Origin: an uncultured Bacilli bacterium
Lineage (GTDB): Bacteria > Bacillota_I > Bacilli_A > RF39 > UBA660
Direction: 5' to 3'
Assembly (NCBI GenBank): GCA_944331895.1
Contig: CALVIX010000001.1
Coordinates: 41,545 to 105,544, forward strand
Length of the DNA stretch: 64,000 bases
The first letter of the stretch is position 1. Each line of letters starts with the position of its first letter. Below the pieces are notes generated by a model. That model worked only from the letters and a program-made list of their open reading frames with translations, searched no databases and was not told the origin of the DNA. Below, piece by piece: positions 1 through 8,198 of this stretch. The translations under genes were made by a program, and so were the position numbers.

Positions 1-469
1 CTACTAAGAAAGCTGTTGGATCAACTTCTCTTACGACCTCTTTTAAGTGATCCACGTGTTTTTTATCGATTTCGATAAACAACATATACTTACCTGTTTC
101 CTCTTTTCCTTGTACATCGATCGCACTCACTGCATATCCATTTTCTCGAATATGTTTTAATACATTCGCATCATGACGACTCGTTACAACTTGTACACCT
201 AAATTACCACCAACAAATTTCTCATTTAATAAACTCCCAATATAGGTACCTAATGCATACCCAAATGAATAAGGAAAAATATACCACCACTCACTCGTTC
301 CAGAAAGCACATTTCGCGCTACTAAAAACCAAATAAAAATTTCACAAAAACCAAAAACACAAGCTAGTATCGACTTCCCTTTCCCTAGAAAGATAATTCT
401 AAGACTTCCTAGCGATACGTCCAACATACGTCCTAAAAAAATAAACAAACAAGTTCCAAACATTTCCAT
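1..469 (-). CDS. DUF2179/DUF5698 (UPF0316, YebE-like) membrane protein, 3' end outside window
   Basis: Partial gene read leftward from an ATG at 469; 156 codons are visible before the window edge. The N-terminal half is hydrophobic (about three membrane segments, with a GKGKS loop after the first) and the C-terminal half has the soluble DUF2179 pattern (VVTSRHDANVL, then GYAVSAIDVQGKEE). It is closely similar to the next gene along its whole visible length, so the two are a tandem duplication. An AGTAGG ribosome site precedes the ATG. A TTGTGT/TAAAAT promoter with 17 bp spacing lies in the gap to its neighbour. The function of the family is not established. An in-frame ATG two codons downstream is an alternative start. 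Confidence 0.8.
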   Translation of the reverse strand, partial: MEMFGTCLFIFLGRMLDVSLGSLRIIFLGKGKSILACVFGFCEIFIWFLVARNVLSGTSEWWYIFPYSFGYALGTYIGSLLNEKFVGGNLGVQVVTSRHDANVLKHIRENGYAVSAIDVQGKEETGKYMLFIEIDKKHVDHLKEVVREVDPTAFLV

Positions 470-519
470 ACAACCTACTCTCTATGGAAATTTTAACATG
501 AACTTTCGTAAAACACAAC

Positions 520-1035
520 TTATTTAATATATCCATTTTGAACATATTTGGTCTCGTTTACAATAATAAATGCCTTTTCATCCATCGATTTGATCAAACG
601 AGAAAGTTGTTCAAACCGTTGTTTGTTAATTTCGATTAACAACAAGTACTTCCCTTGTTTTTCTTCTTTTCCTTGCACTTCCATAACTGTAACCGCATAC
701 CCAGACTTACGAAGTATGTCGATCATATGATGATTTTGACGACTCGTTACAACTTGAACACCAAAATTACCTTTCACGAATACCTCTGATATATAACTTC
801 CAATATAAGTCCCAACTGCGTATCCTAAAGAATAAGAAATTACAATCCACCAACTATTACTATCACTATTTAAAGCATCTTTTGCTACTAAAAACCAAAT
901 AAAAACTTCGCAAAAGCCAAAAATAAAAGCCGTTTTCGATTTTCCTTTTCCTAAATATATAATTCGCAATGTTCCCATTGATACATCCATAATACGCGCT
1001 ACAAAAATTTTGATACATAAGAAAAATAAATCCAT
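520..1035 (-). CDS. DUF2179/DUF5698 (UPF0316, YebE-like) membrane protein
   Basis: 171 aa. The first ~85 residues are hydrophobic with about three membrane segments and the loop GKGKSKTAF; the rest is a cytosolic DUF2179 domain (VVTSRQNHHMIDIL, GYAVTVMEVQGKEEK). The length fits the UPF0316 family (about 170-190 aa). It is a paralogue of the partial gene at 1-469, which has its own promoter-like sequence in the 50-base gap. A GGAGA site 6-7 bases before the ATG supports the start. DUF2179 also forms the C-terminus of YitT proteins, one of which is at 60358-61245. Role unknown; ligand sensing is only a guess. Confidence 0.85.
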   Translation of the reverse strand: MDLFFLCIKIFVARIMDVSMGTLRIIYLGKGKSKTAFIFGFCEVFIWFLVAKDALNSDSNSWWIVISYSLGYAVGTYIGSYISEVFVKGNFGVQVVTSRQNHHMIDILRKSGYAVTVMEVQGKEEKQGKYLLLIEINKQRFEQLSRLIKSMDEKAFIIVNETKYVQNGYIK

Positions 1036-1115
1036 ATCGATTCTCCTATCTATCCCTAGTTTGCAACAATTTTCATGCTTTATCCTTTTTTCCTTTTATT
1101 TTTTAGTAAATTTGG

Positions 1116-1121
1116 TATAAT
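1116..1121 (+). promoter_or_regulatory. -10 box of the first VanY gene
   Basis: TATAAT ends 17 bases before the ATG at 1139, and the ribosome site AGGGTGA lies directly at the predicted transcription start, so the leader would be only about 11 nt. No good -35 is seen. Confidence 0.6.
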
Positions 1122-1138
1122 GAAATTAGGGTGATCAT

Positions 1139-2083
1139 ATGTATAAGAAAAGAAGAAGGTTGAAAAAAGAAGTCATCGTTGGAGCTGTCATATTACTTGC
1201 AGTCATCATAATAGGAATACTGGCATTCAACTATTTTAGCTATCATTCTAGCTATACATATAAACTGAAAGAAATAGGATATCAAGATGACGAGGTCGAA
1301 ACGATTTTAAATAATCTCGAGGATACACAGATTGATGATATTTTGGAAAAAGAATACAACCGCAACATTCCAAAGTTGATTATTCAAAAATATTTCATCT
1401 ATAAAAATTTAGATCGATATTCTAAATACATGGATGAAAATACAGAGGAAAGTCCAAAAAATGTCGTTGCGATTGTCAATGTCAATGGTGATTACGATTA
1501 TTATACACATACAAAAAAAACCGACATGTCAAAAAAGAACTTAATTTTAACCAATAAATACAATTATCTCGATGAGAATTACACCCCAGAGGACCTTATT
1601 AAAATCAGTAACCGATACGCATATGAAGATAATCACGTACGAGAAGAAGTCAACGATCAATATGTTTCAATGTGGAAAGCAGCAAACGAAGAAGGTCTCG
1701 TATTGATTGCCAATTCTTCTTTCCGTAGCTATGAATCCCAAGAAGCTGTTTGGAAACGTTATAAGAATCAACACGGAGAAGAATATGCTGATAAATATGC
1801 AGCAAGAGCTGGTTATTCAGAACATCAAACAGGACTTTGTATCGACATTGTATCGGATGGAGCAATCGCAAATGATTTCGAAGATACAGAAGAATTTAAA
1901 TGGTTGCAAAAAAATGCCTATAAATATGGATTTATTTTAAGATATCCAAAAGGAAAAGAAAAAATTACAGGATATAGTTATGAATCTTGGCACTATCGTT
2001 ATGTCGGAGTTGAAGCTGCAAAAGAAATTCACGATGCCGATATTACATTCGACGAATACTATGCATACTATCTAGCAAAATAA
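1139..2083 (+). CDS. VanY-family D-alanyl-D-alanine carboxypeptidase, membrane-anchored, one repeat module
   Basis: 314 aa peptidoglycan carboxypeptidase (peptidase M15B), expected to remove the terminal D-Ala of stem peptides outside the membrane. Residues ~12-32 are a single membrane anchor. Residues ~42-90 carry a GYQxDEVETILNNL module and ~91-118 one copy of a LDRYxxY...VNxNxD repeat. The catalytic domain (~185-314) has FRSYESQ, the zinc ligand motif SEHQTGLCIDI (His, Asp) and SWHYRYVG with the third His. First of three paralogues (2171-3340 and 5794-6456) and separated from the second by its own terminator. Family assignment is secure; the physiological substrate is inferred. Confidence 0.92.
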   Translation: MYKKRRRLKKEVIVGAVILLAVIIIGILAFNYFSYHSSYTYKLKEIGYQDDEVETILNNLEDTQIDDILEKEYNRNIPKLIIQKYFIYKNLDRYSKYMDENTEESPKNVVAIVNVNGDYDYYTHTKKTDMSKKNLILTNKYNYLDENYTPEDLIKISNRYAYEDNHVREEVNDQYVSMWKAANEEGLVLIANSSFRSYESQEAVWKRYKNQHGEEYADKYAARAGYSEHQTGLCIDIVSDGAIANDFEDTEEFKWLQKNAYKYGFILRYPKGKEKITGYSYESWHYRYVGVEAAKEIHDADITFDEYYAYYLAK

Positions 2084-2109
2084 AATGTCAATATGGCATT
2101 TTATTTTTT
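2082..2109 (+). terminator. Rho-independent terminator after first VanY gene
   Basis: Stem AAAATGTC/GGCATTTT with a 5-nt loop is followed by a T-rich run; the stem begins inside the stop codon. Confidence 0.75.
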
Positions 2110-2149
2110 ACTCTACTAACAGTCGATTGTATCTTTTCTCGCTCCTTGA

Positions 2150-2155
2150 TATAAT
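2150..2155 (+). promoter_or_regulatory. -10 box of the second VanY gene
   Basis: TATAAT preceded by TG at a short distance; the GGTGA ribosome site follows at 2162-2166, which is where transcription would begin, giving a leader of about 10 nt. Confidence 0.55.
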
Positions 2156-2170
2156 GACAGTGGTGATTAT

Positions 2171-3340
2171 ATGAAGAAGAAAAAAACGATCAAACAAGGA
2201 CTCATTTTATCTCTACTTATTTTAATTATTATCATCTTTGCTATCATTTATCTTTGCAGTCCATCATTTCAACTACGAAAAAAGGGTTATCAATCTAACG
2301 AAATTACACTGATTGAAAAAAACTTGACGGACAAGGAAATCTCCAATTTAATAAAGTCAAACCATAAAACACCTATCAAAGATCTAGAAAAACAACCTCT
2401 ATTTCAAAGAAAAAAGTTATCCTCATATGTTACCTTTGATCAATCTTATCCCAATCATAAAGCAAATCAGATTGTCAAAGCAGTAAATTTGAACTTACAT
2501 AAACAAAAAGGATTTGATATCAAAAAATTAGATCGCTACCTTTCTTTTTATCAGACATATCAAAATTTAGATATAAAATACATCATATCTTTGGTAAATC
2601 AAAATATTGATCGATTGGAAATAAAAGATCCGGATTTTCTATTAAGTGTAATTACTGAAAAATATTATATTGAAAATCGTCTTCCAAGATACCTTCAATA
2701 TCACGATACTCACCCTACTTTTAAAGTATCGATCGTAGTACGACACGTTAATGCGAATGCTGATTATGAATATTATACAAATACAACACCATCGAATCCC
2801 AATGATCAATTGCTAATTCTAGCAAACAAATATACTTATTTAGATGCGAATTATAAACCAAATGATCTCGTCACAGTAGAAGGCGATTTTATGGTTCGAA
2901 AAGAAGTGAAAGATGCATATCAAAAAATGAGTCAACAAGCACAGCAAGAAGGGTTATCTTTCCACATGAATTCCGCATATCGTAGCTATCAATCACAACA
3001 ACAAGTATATCGAGAATATCAACAAAAATTTGGCCAAGCATATGCTGATAAATATGCTTCACGCCCGGGATATTCTGAACATCAAACAGGACTTGCCATC
3101 GATATTACAACAAGGAGAGTTCGTTTCAACTCTTTCGATGAAACAGAAGAATATCAATGGTTGCAAAATCACGCACACGAATATGGATTTATCTTGAGAT
3201 TTCCAAAAGGATTAGAACAAATCACAGGTTATAGTTATGAACCTTGGCATTATCGCTATGTTGGTGTTGAAGCCGCAACCAAAATAAAACAGGAAAATAT
3301 CACATTAGAAGAATATTACGCATACTATGTCAACCCATAA
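2171..3340 (+). CDS. VanY-family D-alanyl-D-alanine carboxypeptidase with three repeat modules
   Basis: 389 aa. N-terminal membrane anchor at ~9-28, then a GYQSNEITLIEKNL module like that of the upstream paralogue, then three related units at about residues 83-109, 120-147 and 171-198 (L-x-x-Y ... V-N-x-N). The C-terminal M15B domain shows FHMNSAYRSYQSQ, the zinc site SEHQTGLAIDI and PWHYRYVG. The catalytic domain is close to those of the two neighbours, and the 75-aa length difference from the first paralogue comes from extra repeat units. A spacer or wall-binding role for the repeats is inference. GGTGA ribosome site before the ATG. Confidence 0.92.
   Translation: MKKKKTIKQGLILSLLILIIIIFAIIYLCSPSFQLRKKGYQSNEITLIEKNLTDKEISNLIKSNHKTPIKDLEKQPLFQRKKLSSYVTFDQSYPNHKANQIVKAVNLNLHKQKGFDIKKLDRYLSFYQTYQNLDIKYIISLVNQNIDRLEIKDPDFLLSVITEKYYIENRLPRYLQYHDTHPTFKVSIVVRHVNANADYEYYTNTTPSNPNDQLLILANKYTYLDANYKPNDLVTVEGDFMVRKEVKDAYQKMSQQAQQEGLSFHMNSAYRSYQSQQQVYREYQQKFGQAYADKYASRPGYSEHQTGLAIDITTRRVRFNSFDETEEYQWLQNHAHEYGFILRFPKGLEQITGYSYEPWHYRYVGVEAATKIKQENITLEEYYAYYVNP
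2417..2764 (+). repeat. Coding region of three degenerate ~28-aa repeat modules
   Basis: Three protein-level repeats share the pattern L-x-(R/S)-Y-x-x-(Y/F)...I-(V/I)-x-(H/L/A)-V-N-x-N-(A/I/L). One copy occurs in the upstream paralogue and none in the third. The DNA identity between units is low, so this is an old duplication. Confidence 0.6.
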
Positions 3341-3369
3341 AGTATTACAAAATTGTAATGCTTTTTTTC
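3341..3369 (+). terminator. Terminator after second VanY gene
   Basis: AGTATTAC/GTAATGCT stem with a 6-nt loop and a run of seven T directly after the stop codon. Confidence 0.85.
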
Positions 3370-3408
3370 ATTTATGCGTGCTATAATATTGATATAAAGG
3401 AGGTTAAA

Positions 3409-5736
3409 ATGCAACAGATTGATATCGAACGTGGTTTATCCACTAGAGAAGTAGAAAAAAGAAAGCAACAAGGATTATGTAACTATGATACCTCTGTTGC
3501 AACAAAAACCATTCCCAGAATCATCAGAGATAATATATTTACTTTATTTAACCTATTAAACTTTGGACTCGCTGCATGTATCTTTATGGTACAGGCATAT
3601 AAAAATCTACTATTTTTAGGAGTTGTGATTTGTAATACTATCATTAGTACCGTTCAAGAAATTCACGCTAAAAAAGTCGTTGATAAACTATCGATCATCG
3701 CAGCATCTAAAGTAACAGCTATTCGAAACGGAAAGAAAGAAAGTATCGAAATAAACGAAATCGTCATGAATGATATCCTAGAATTTCACCCTGGAAATCA
3801 AGTTGTAACTGACTCCATCATTCATAGAGGAAGTTGTGAAGTCGATGAATCATTTATTACAGGAGAAAGTGATCCTGTATTCAAAAAAGAAGGAGATCTT
3901 CTCCTCTCTGGTAGTTTTATTATAAGTGGACATGCGATTGGAGAAGTAAAACATGTTGGGCTTCAAAATTACACAGCAACCATCACGAAAGAAGCAACGC
4001 AAATAAAACATACGAAATCTGTTTTAATGGACGCTTTAAATCATATTATCAAAATTGTATCTATCGCGATTATTCCAATTGGAATCCTACTTTTTTTAAA
4101 TCAATCGCAGGTCGATGGAAATACTTTTCAAGATGCTGTTGTAGGAAGTGTTGCTGCCATTATAGGTATGATCCCTGAGGGTCTCGTTCTCTTAACCAGT
4201 ACTGTTCTTGCCGTAAGTGTCATTCGTCTTTCGAAACGAAAAGTTCTCGTAAAAGACCTCTATTGTATCGAATCTCTTGCACGTATTGATACTCTTTGTT
4301 TAGACAAAACAGGAACCCTTACTACAGGAACGATGAAAGTAGTAGATATATTACCGTATGGAAAAATAAGTAAAAATATGCTAGAAAATGCAATCAATGC
4401 CATGACGACAGTAATGGAAGATAATAATCCTACCATGTTAGCATTAAAAGAAACATTCCATAAAAAAATATATTTTCCTGTGGAAAAACTAATTCCATTT
4501 TCCTCTGATAAAAAATATTCAGGTGTTGTTTTTCAAAATAAAGAAACATATTATATAGGCGCCCCAGAATTTGTTCTAGGAAAAGACTATTCAAAAGTCG
4601 AGAAAATTCTCTCCTCTTATCTCTTGGAATATCGTATTTTAATCGTTACAAAAAAAGAAGGTACTCATCAACAAATTTTAGGATTTGTTTTACTTCAAGA
4701 TAATATGCGTTCCGATGTCGAAAAAACACTTGCTTATTTTAAAGTACAAGGGGTTACGATTAAGGTCATCTCTGGAGATCACGTAAAAACCGTCTCTGGT
4801 ATTGCGAAACGAGCAGGAATTGAACATTATGATCAATATGTTGATATGAGCAAACTTACAACAGACGAAGAAATTTACGAAGCAGCAGAAAAATATACCA
4901 TTTTCGGACGAGTCAATCCAATTCAAAAGAAAAAATTAGTGATTGCATTGAAAAAGCAAGGACATTATGTCGGAATGACAGGTGATGGAATCAATGACGT
5001 TCTCGCTTTAAAAGAGGCAGATTGTAGTATTGCTATGCCAAATGGTAGTGATGCGACTCGTAACATATCGCAGCTCGTCTTATTAGATGGAAATTTTAGT
5101 GCGATGCCACAAGTTGTAGCCGAAGGAAGAAGAACTGTCAACAATATAGAAAATTCAGCGACTCTCTTTCTTACCAAAACGACTTACGCGACAATCTTAG
5201 CCGTTTTATTCGTCTTTTTGCAGACGCAATATCCATTCATTCCAATTCAATTAACTTTAACAAGCGTCGTTACAATCGGAATTCCATCATTCGTATTAGC
5301 ATTACAACCCAATAAAAAAAGAATTACTGGTAATTTTTATAAGAATGTATTGAGTAGATCTTTACCAGCAGCGATCATTGTCGTTACCAATATTATTCTC
5401 ATCATGATATTAGCAGAGATTTTTAAACTTCCAGATCATCAAGTATCTACATTATGCGTCATGATGAATGCTGTGACGGGATTTTACCTTCTATTTGAAT
5501 TATGTAGGCCTTTCAACAAATTAAAAATCACAATGTATATTGCTATGGTAACTTTATTCATTCTACAAGTCATTTTCTTAAAAGAACTATACAGTCTATC
5601 ATTTATTCACTCACACATGCTCTTAATTTTAATTATTTTATCAACATTAACCGTTATCCTATTTCAAGCACTAAATAAACTAATTTATAATAATATTACA
5701 AAATATTTAAAAATCGATAATCGAATCTCTTCTTAG
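3409..5736 (+). CDS. P-type cation-transporting ATPase (CtpE/YfgQ-like HAD-IC family)
   Basis: 775 aa integral membrane pump with all P-type marks: actuator TGESDPV (~residue 150), phosphorylation site DKTGTLT (~303), hinge GDGINDVLALKEAD (~525), and a TM4 motif IPEGLVLLTS resembling the CtpE group. About ten membrane segments are arranged 2+2+6. The ion cannot be read from sequence; Ca2+ has been proposed for CtpE-type pumps. The start at 3409 is chosen because AAAGGAGG stands just before it, and a TATAAT lies at 3382-3387, downstream of the longer reading-frame start. It interrupts the VanY series and has its own promoter and terminator. Confidence 0.9.
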   Translation: MQQIDIERGLSTREVEKRKQQGLCNYDTSVATKTIPRIIRDNIFTLFNLLNFGLAACIFMVQAYKNLLFLGVVICNTIISTVQEIHAKKVVDKLSIIAASKVTAIRNGKKESIEINEIVMNDILEFHPGNQVVTDSIIHRGSCEVDESFITGESDPVFKKEGDLLLSGSFIISGHAIGEVKHVGLQNYTATITKEATQIKHTKSVLMDALNHIIKIVSIAIIPIGILLFLNQSQVDGNTFQDAVVGSVAAIIGMIPEGLVLLTSTVLAVSVIRLSKRKVLVKDLYCIESLARIDTLCLDKTGTLTTGTMKVVDILPYGKISKNMLENAINAMTTVMEDNNPTMLALKETFHKKIYFPVEKLIPFSSDKKYSGVVFQNKETYYIGAPEFVLGKDYSKVEKILSSYLLEYRILIVTKKEGTHQQILGFVLLQDNMRSDVEKTLAYFKVQGVTIKVISGDHVKTVSGIAKRAGIEHYDQYVDMSKLTTDEEIYEAAEKYTIFGRVNPIQKKKLVIALKKQGHYVGMTGDGINDVLALKEADCSIAMPNGSDATRNISQLVLLDGNFSAMPQVVAEGRRTVNNIENSATLFLTKTTYATILAVLFVFLQTQYPFIPIQLTLTSVVTIGIPSFVLALQPNKKRITGNFYKNVLSRSLPAAIIVVTNIILIMILAEIFKLPDHQVSTLCVMMNAVTGFYLLFELCRPFNKLKITMYIAMVTLFILQVIFLKELYSLSFIHSHMLLILIILSTLTVILFQALNKLIYNNITKYLKIDNRISS

Positions 5737-5748
5737 AGATTCTTTTTT
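5723..5748 (+). terminator. Terminator of the P-type ATPase gene
   Basis: Perfect GAATCTCT/AGAGATTC stem with loop TCTT and six T. The stop codon lies in the loop and stem. Confidence 0.9.
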
Positions 5749-5793
5749 ATGAAATCAACATTTTAACCTGCATATATTATAATAGGTGAAAAT

Positions 5794-6456
5794 ATGAAAG
5801 AAGAAACCTTTAAAAAATTCGTCTATACTATTCTATTTATACTCATCGTTATTTTTTTTACAAAAGATTGTGACTTCTTTTTTGGCTTTTATAAAGATAT
5901 TCGTAAAGTTAAAAATCCGAATGATATTCTTGTTTTAGTAAATAAGAATAATAAATTAGATGACGATTACATGCCCAAAGATTTAGAGGCAATCGATATC
6001 AACTATGCTATGGAAGAAAAATATATAAGAAAAGAAGTAAAAATAGCTTTTGAAACACTTGCCAAAAAAGCAAAAGAAGAAGGCTATAACATCGTAGCCG
6101 TCAGTGCATTTCGCTCATATTCCTATCAGGATGAATTATACCACACCTATGTTAAAACAAGTGGAAAAGCGTATGCTGATAGATGTAGCGCAAGACCTGG
6201 ACATTCAGAACATCAAACAGGACTTGCCATCGATGTCATGGGAGAAAATCAAGATTACAATAAATTTGCTGAAACCAAGGAATTTCAATGGATGCAGAAA
6301 CATGCACATGAATATGGTTTTATTTTGAGATATCCTGAAAAATTCGAAGATGTCACAGGATTTAAATACGAACCATGGCACTATCGCTATGTTGGCGTAG
6401 AAGCTGCAACCAAAATAAAAGAAGAAAATACATGTTTAGAACTTTACTTGCAATAA
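5794..6456 (+). CDS. VanY-family D-alanyl-D-alanine carboxypeptidase, short form
   Basis: 220 aa. One N-terminal membrane segment (~10-26) leads almost directly to the M15B domain; the repeat modules of the other two paralogues are absent. Catalytic motifs: SAFRSYSYQ, zinc site SEHQTGLAIDV, and PWHYRYVG. The ribosome site AGGTGA sits immediately behind a TATAAT (5778-5783), so the transcript would start almost at the ribosome site. Third copy of the family within 5.3 kb. Likely the same chemistry on peptidoglycan stem peptides, acting closer to the membrane; that placement is inference. Confidence 0.92.
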   Translation: MKEETFKKFVYTILFILIVIFFTKDCDFFFGFYKDIRKVKNPNDILVLVNKNNKLDDDYMPKDLEAIDINYAMEEKYIRKEVKIAFETLAKKAKEEGYNIVAVSAFRSYSYQDELYHTYVKTSGKAYADRCSARPGHSEHQTGLAIDVMGENQDYNKFAETKEFQWMQKHAHEYGFILRYPEKFEDVTGFKYEPWHYRYVGVEAATKIKEENTCLELYLQ

Positions 6457-6460
6457 TATC

Positions 6461-6538
6461 TTTTTCCCCTAGTCTAAGGCAAATAACATATGCACAAATT
6501 TAATTGCATCATAAGATACATTAGATAAGGGGGAAAAA
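6461..6538 (+). promoter_or_regulatory. Long-range inverted repeat covering the ribosome site of the CotD-like gene
   Basis: TTTTTCCCC then TCTAA (6461-6477) can pair with TTAGA then GGGGAAAAA (6521-6538), an imperfect stem that would bury the AGGGGG ribosome site. Between the arms lies CATAAGATA (6510-6518), matching the SigK -10 pattern CATAnnnTA. Transcription from that -10 would start inside the right arm and free the site, whereas readthrough from upstream would fold it. Confidence 0.4.
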
Positions 6539-6540
6539 AT

Positions 6541-6831
6541 ATGTTTAACAAACGTTGCTGTGACCGTCAGAATACAGGGTGTTGCACACCGATGAACTGT
6601 GGTTGCCAAAATCAACCAATCATCGAACCATGCATCAATAAATGTGTAGAACGTGAATTCTGTCATCAAGTTCCACACGTATGCCCAATCCATACACACG
6701 TAATTAACCGTCACATTTATCAACACACATATACGCCACAATATTCAACTTCTGAAGAAAATCAAGTAATTAACATCGACAATGGTAGTTGTCAAGGACT
6801 TGCAAATAACGGTCCATTCGGTCAATTTTAA
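6541..6831 (+). CDS. CotD-like cysteine/histidine-rich spore coat protein
   Basis: 96 aa. The first half is rich in Cys (ten or more, as CC and CxC pairs); the middle has the pattern HVCPIHTHVINRHIYQHTY, which resembles the HIHPSHTxxVNHHxYxH core of CotD-type coat proteins. A strong AGGGGG ribosome site precedes the ATG, and a SigK-like -10 (CATAAGATA) is placed for late mother-cell expression, as known for cotD. No membrane segment or signal peptide. The antisense open frame at 6469-6741 is a shadow. Coat assignment is by composition and motif, so moderately sure. Confidence 0.7.
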   Translation: MFNKRCCDRQNTGCCTPMNCGCQNQPIIEPCINKCVEREFCHQVPHVCPIHTHVINRHIYQHTYTPQYSTSEENQVINIDNGSCQGLANNGPFGQF

Positions 6832-6844
6832 TAACACACATTCA

Positions 6845-6873
6845 AAAAGAGCATATCCATGCTCTTTTGTTTT
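6845..6873. terminator. Bidirectional terminator between cotD-like and ffh
   Basis: AAAAGAGCAT/ATGCTCTTTT stem with a 4-nt loop, flanked by T-runs on one side and A-runs on the other, between converging genes. Confidence 0.85.
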
Positions 6874-8180
6874 TAAAATGGCATTTTAAAGTTACCATTT
6901 CTCATCTGTTTCATCATAACTTTCATCTGATCAAATTGTTTTAATAATCGATTTACTTCTTCGACACTTCTGCCACTTCCTAAAGCAACTCTCTTTTTAC
7001 GGGATGCTTTCATAATATCTGGATTTCTTCTTTCTTGAGGCGTCATCGACAAAATGATTGCTTCTACATGCGCTAGATCTTTGGGATCAATCTTAACTTT
7101 ATTTAAGCCCATTTTAGAAGCTCCCGGTATCATCTTCAAAAGATTTTCTAAAGGTCCTAACTTTTTTACTTGTTTCATATATCCGAGAAAATCTTCTAAA
7201 TCGAATTTACCTTTTTGCAATCTCACTGCTGATTTTTTAGCTTCCTCTTGATCTATTACCTCTTCTGCCTTCTCGATAAGTCCCATAAAATCTCCCATAC
7301 CGAGAATACGACTTGCCATTCTTTCTGGATCAAATGCTTCCAAGCCATCCATCTTTTCACTGACACCAATCATCTTAATTGGTACATTTGTCAAATGACG
7401 AATCGACAAGGCTGCTCCACCACGTGTATCACCATCTAATTTCGTTAAAACTGCACCAGTTAAAGGAAGACGCTCATTAAAACCTGTAATAACATTGATC
7501 GCATCTTGACCTGTCATACTATCTACGACAAGTAAAATTTCATTTGGATGTACTGCTTCGTTAATATTTTTTAATTCATCCATCAATGCTTCATCTATAT
7601 GAAGTCGACCTGCCGTATCAATTAAGACGTAATTAAACCCATTTTCTTTTGCATAAGCAATCGCATTCTTAGAAATTTGGACAGGATCGTTCTTTCCTTC
7701 ACTATAAACTTCGATGTTAAGCTCTTTTCCTAGTTGTTTTAACTGATCGATTGCTGCTGGACGGTATACATCACATGCTACTAGTAATGGTTTTCTAGCA
7801 TGTTTTTTTCTTAAGAAATTAGCTAATTTCCCAATCGTTGTTGTCTTACCAGATCCCTGCAGTCCGACAAGCATCAAAATAGCGGGATTCCCATTTACAA
7901 CCAAATCTTCTTTTTCTCCACCAAGTAAGTCAACTAATTCATCTTTGACAATTTTAATGAACAACTCACTTGGTTTCAAACTCTTTTGTACCTCTTCTCC
8001 TAATGCTTTTTCCTTGACATTAGCGATAAATTCTTTTACTACTTTATAGTTAACGTCAGCTTCTAAAAGCGCTAATCTAAGTTCGCGTGTTATTTCACCA
8101 ATATTTTCCTCAGTAATCTTACCATACCCCTTCATTTTATGAATGGCATTTTGTAAACGATCTCCTAAATTTTCAAACAT
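6873..8180 (-). CDS. ffh: Signal recognition particle protein Ffh (SRP54)
   Basis: 435 aa GTPase that binds 4.5S/SRP RNA and signal sequences and docks with FtsY (31810-32796). N domain ~1-95; G domain with GLQGSGKTTTIGKLA (~105), DTAGRL, TKLDGDTRGGAAL; methionine-rich M domain from ~300 with RKKRVALGSGRSVEEVNRLL and MKVMMKQM near the end. Length typical. It lies 18 bases behind the zinc-ribbon gene, probably one transcript. Its usual neighbour ylxM is 23 kb away next to ftsY. Confidence 0.97.
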   Translation of the reverse strand: MFENLGDRLQNAIHKMKGYGKITEENIGEITRELRLALLEADVNYKVVKEFIANVKEKALGEEVQKSLKPSELFIKIVKDELVDLLGGEKEDLVVNGNPAILMLVGLQGSGKTTTIGKLANFLRKKHARKPLLVACDVYRPAAIDQLKQLGKELNIEVYSEGKNDPVQISKNAIAYAKENGFNYVLIDTAGRLHIDEALMDELKNINEAVHPNEILLVVDSMTGQDAINVITGFNERLPLTGAVLTKLDGDTRGGAALSIRHLTNVPIKMIGVSEKMDGLEAFDPERMASRILGMGDFMGLIEKAEEVIDQEEAKKSAVRLQKGKFDLEDFLGYMKQVKKLGPLENLLKMIPGASKMGLNKVKIDPKDLAHVEAIILSMTPQERRNPDIMKASRKKRVALGSGRSVEEVNRLLKQFDQMKVMMKQMRNGNFKMPF

Positions 8181-8198
8181 ATTCTCACCTTTTCTATC

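Noticed and set aside
548..730. Open frame opposite the DUF2179 gene
   Set aside because: Shadow in an AT-rich coding region without ribosome site.
3358..3408. Upstream start for the P-type ATPase
   Set aside because: It lies within the promoter and preceding terminator; AAAGGAGG marks the ATG at 3409.
6469..6741. 90-aa open frame antisense to the CotD-like gene
   Set aside because: No ribosome site, unusual composition, and full overlap with a gene that has clear signals.
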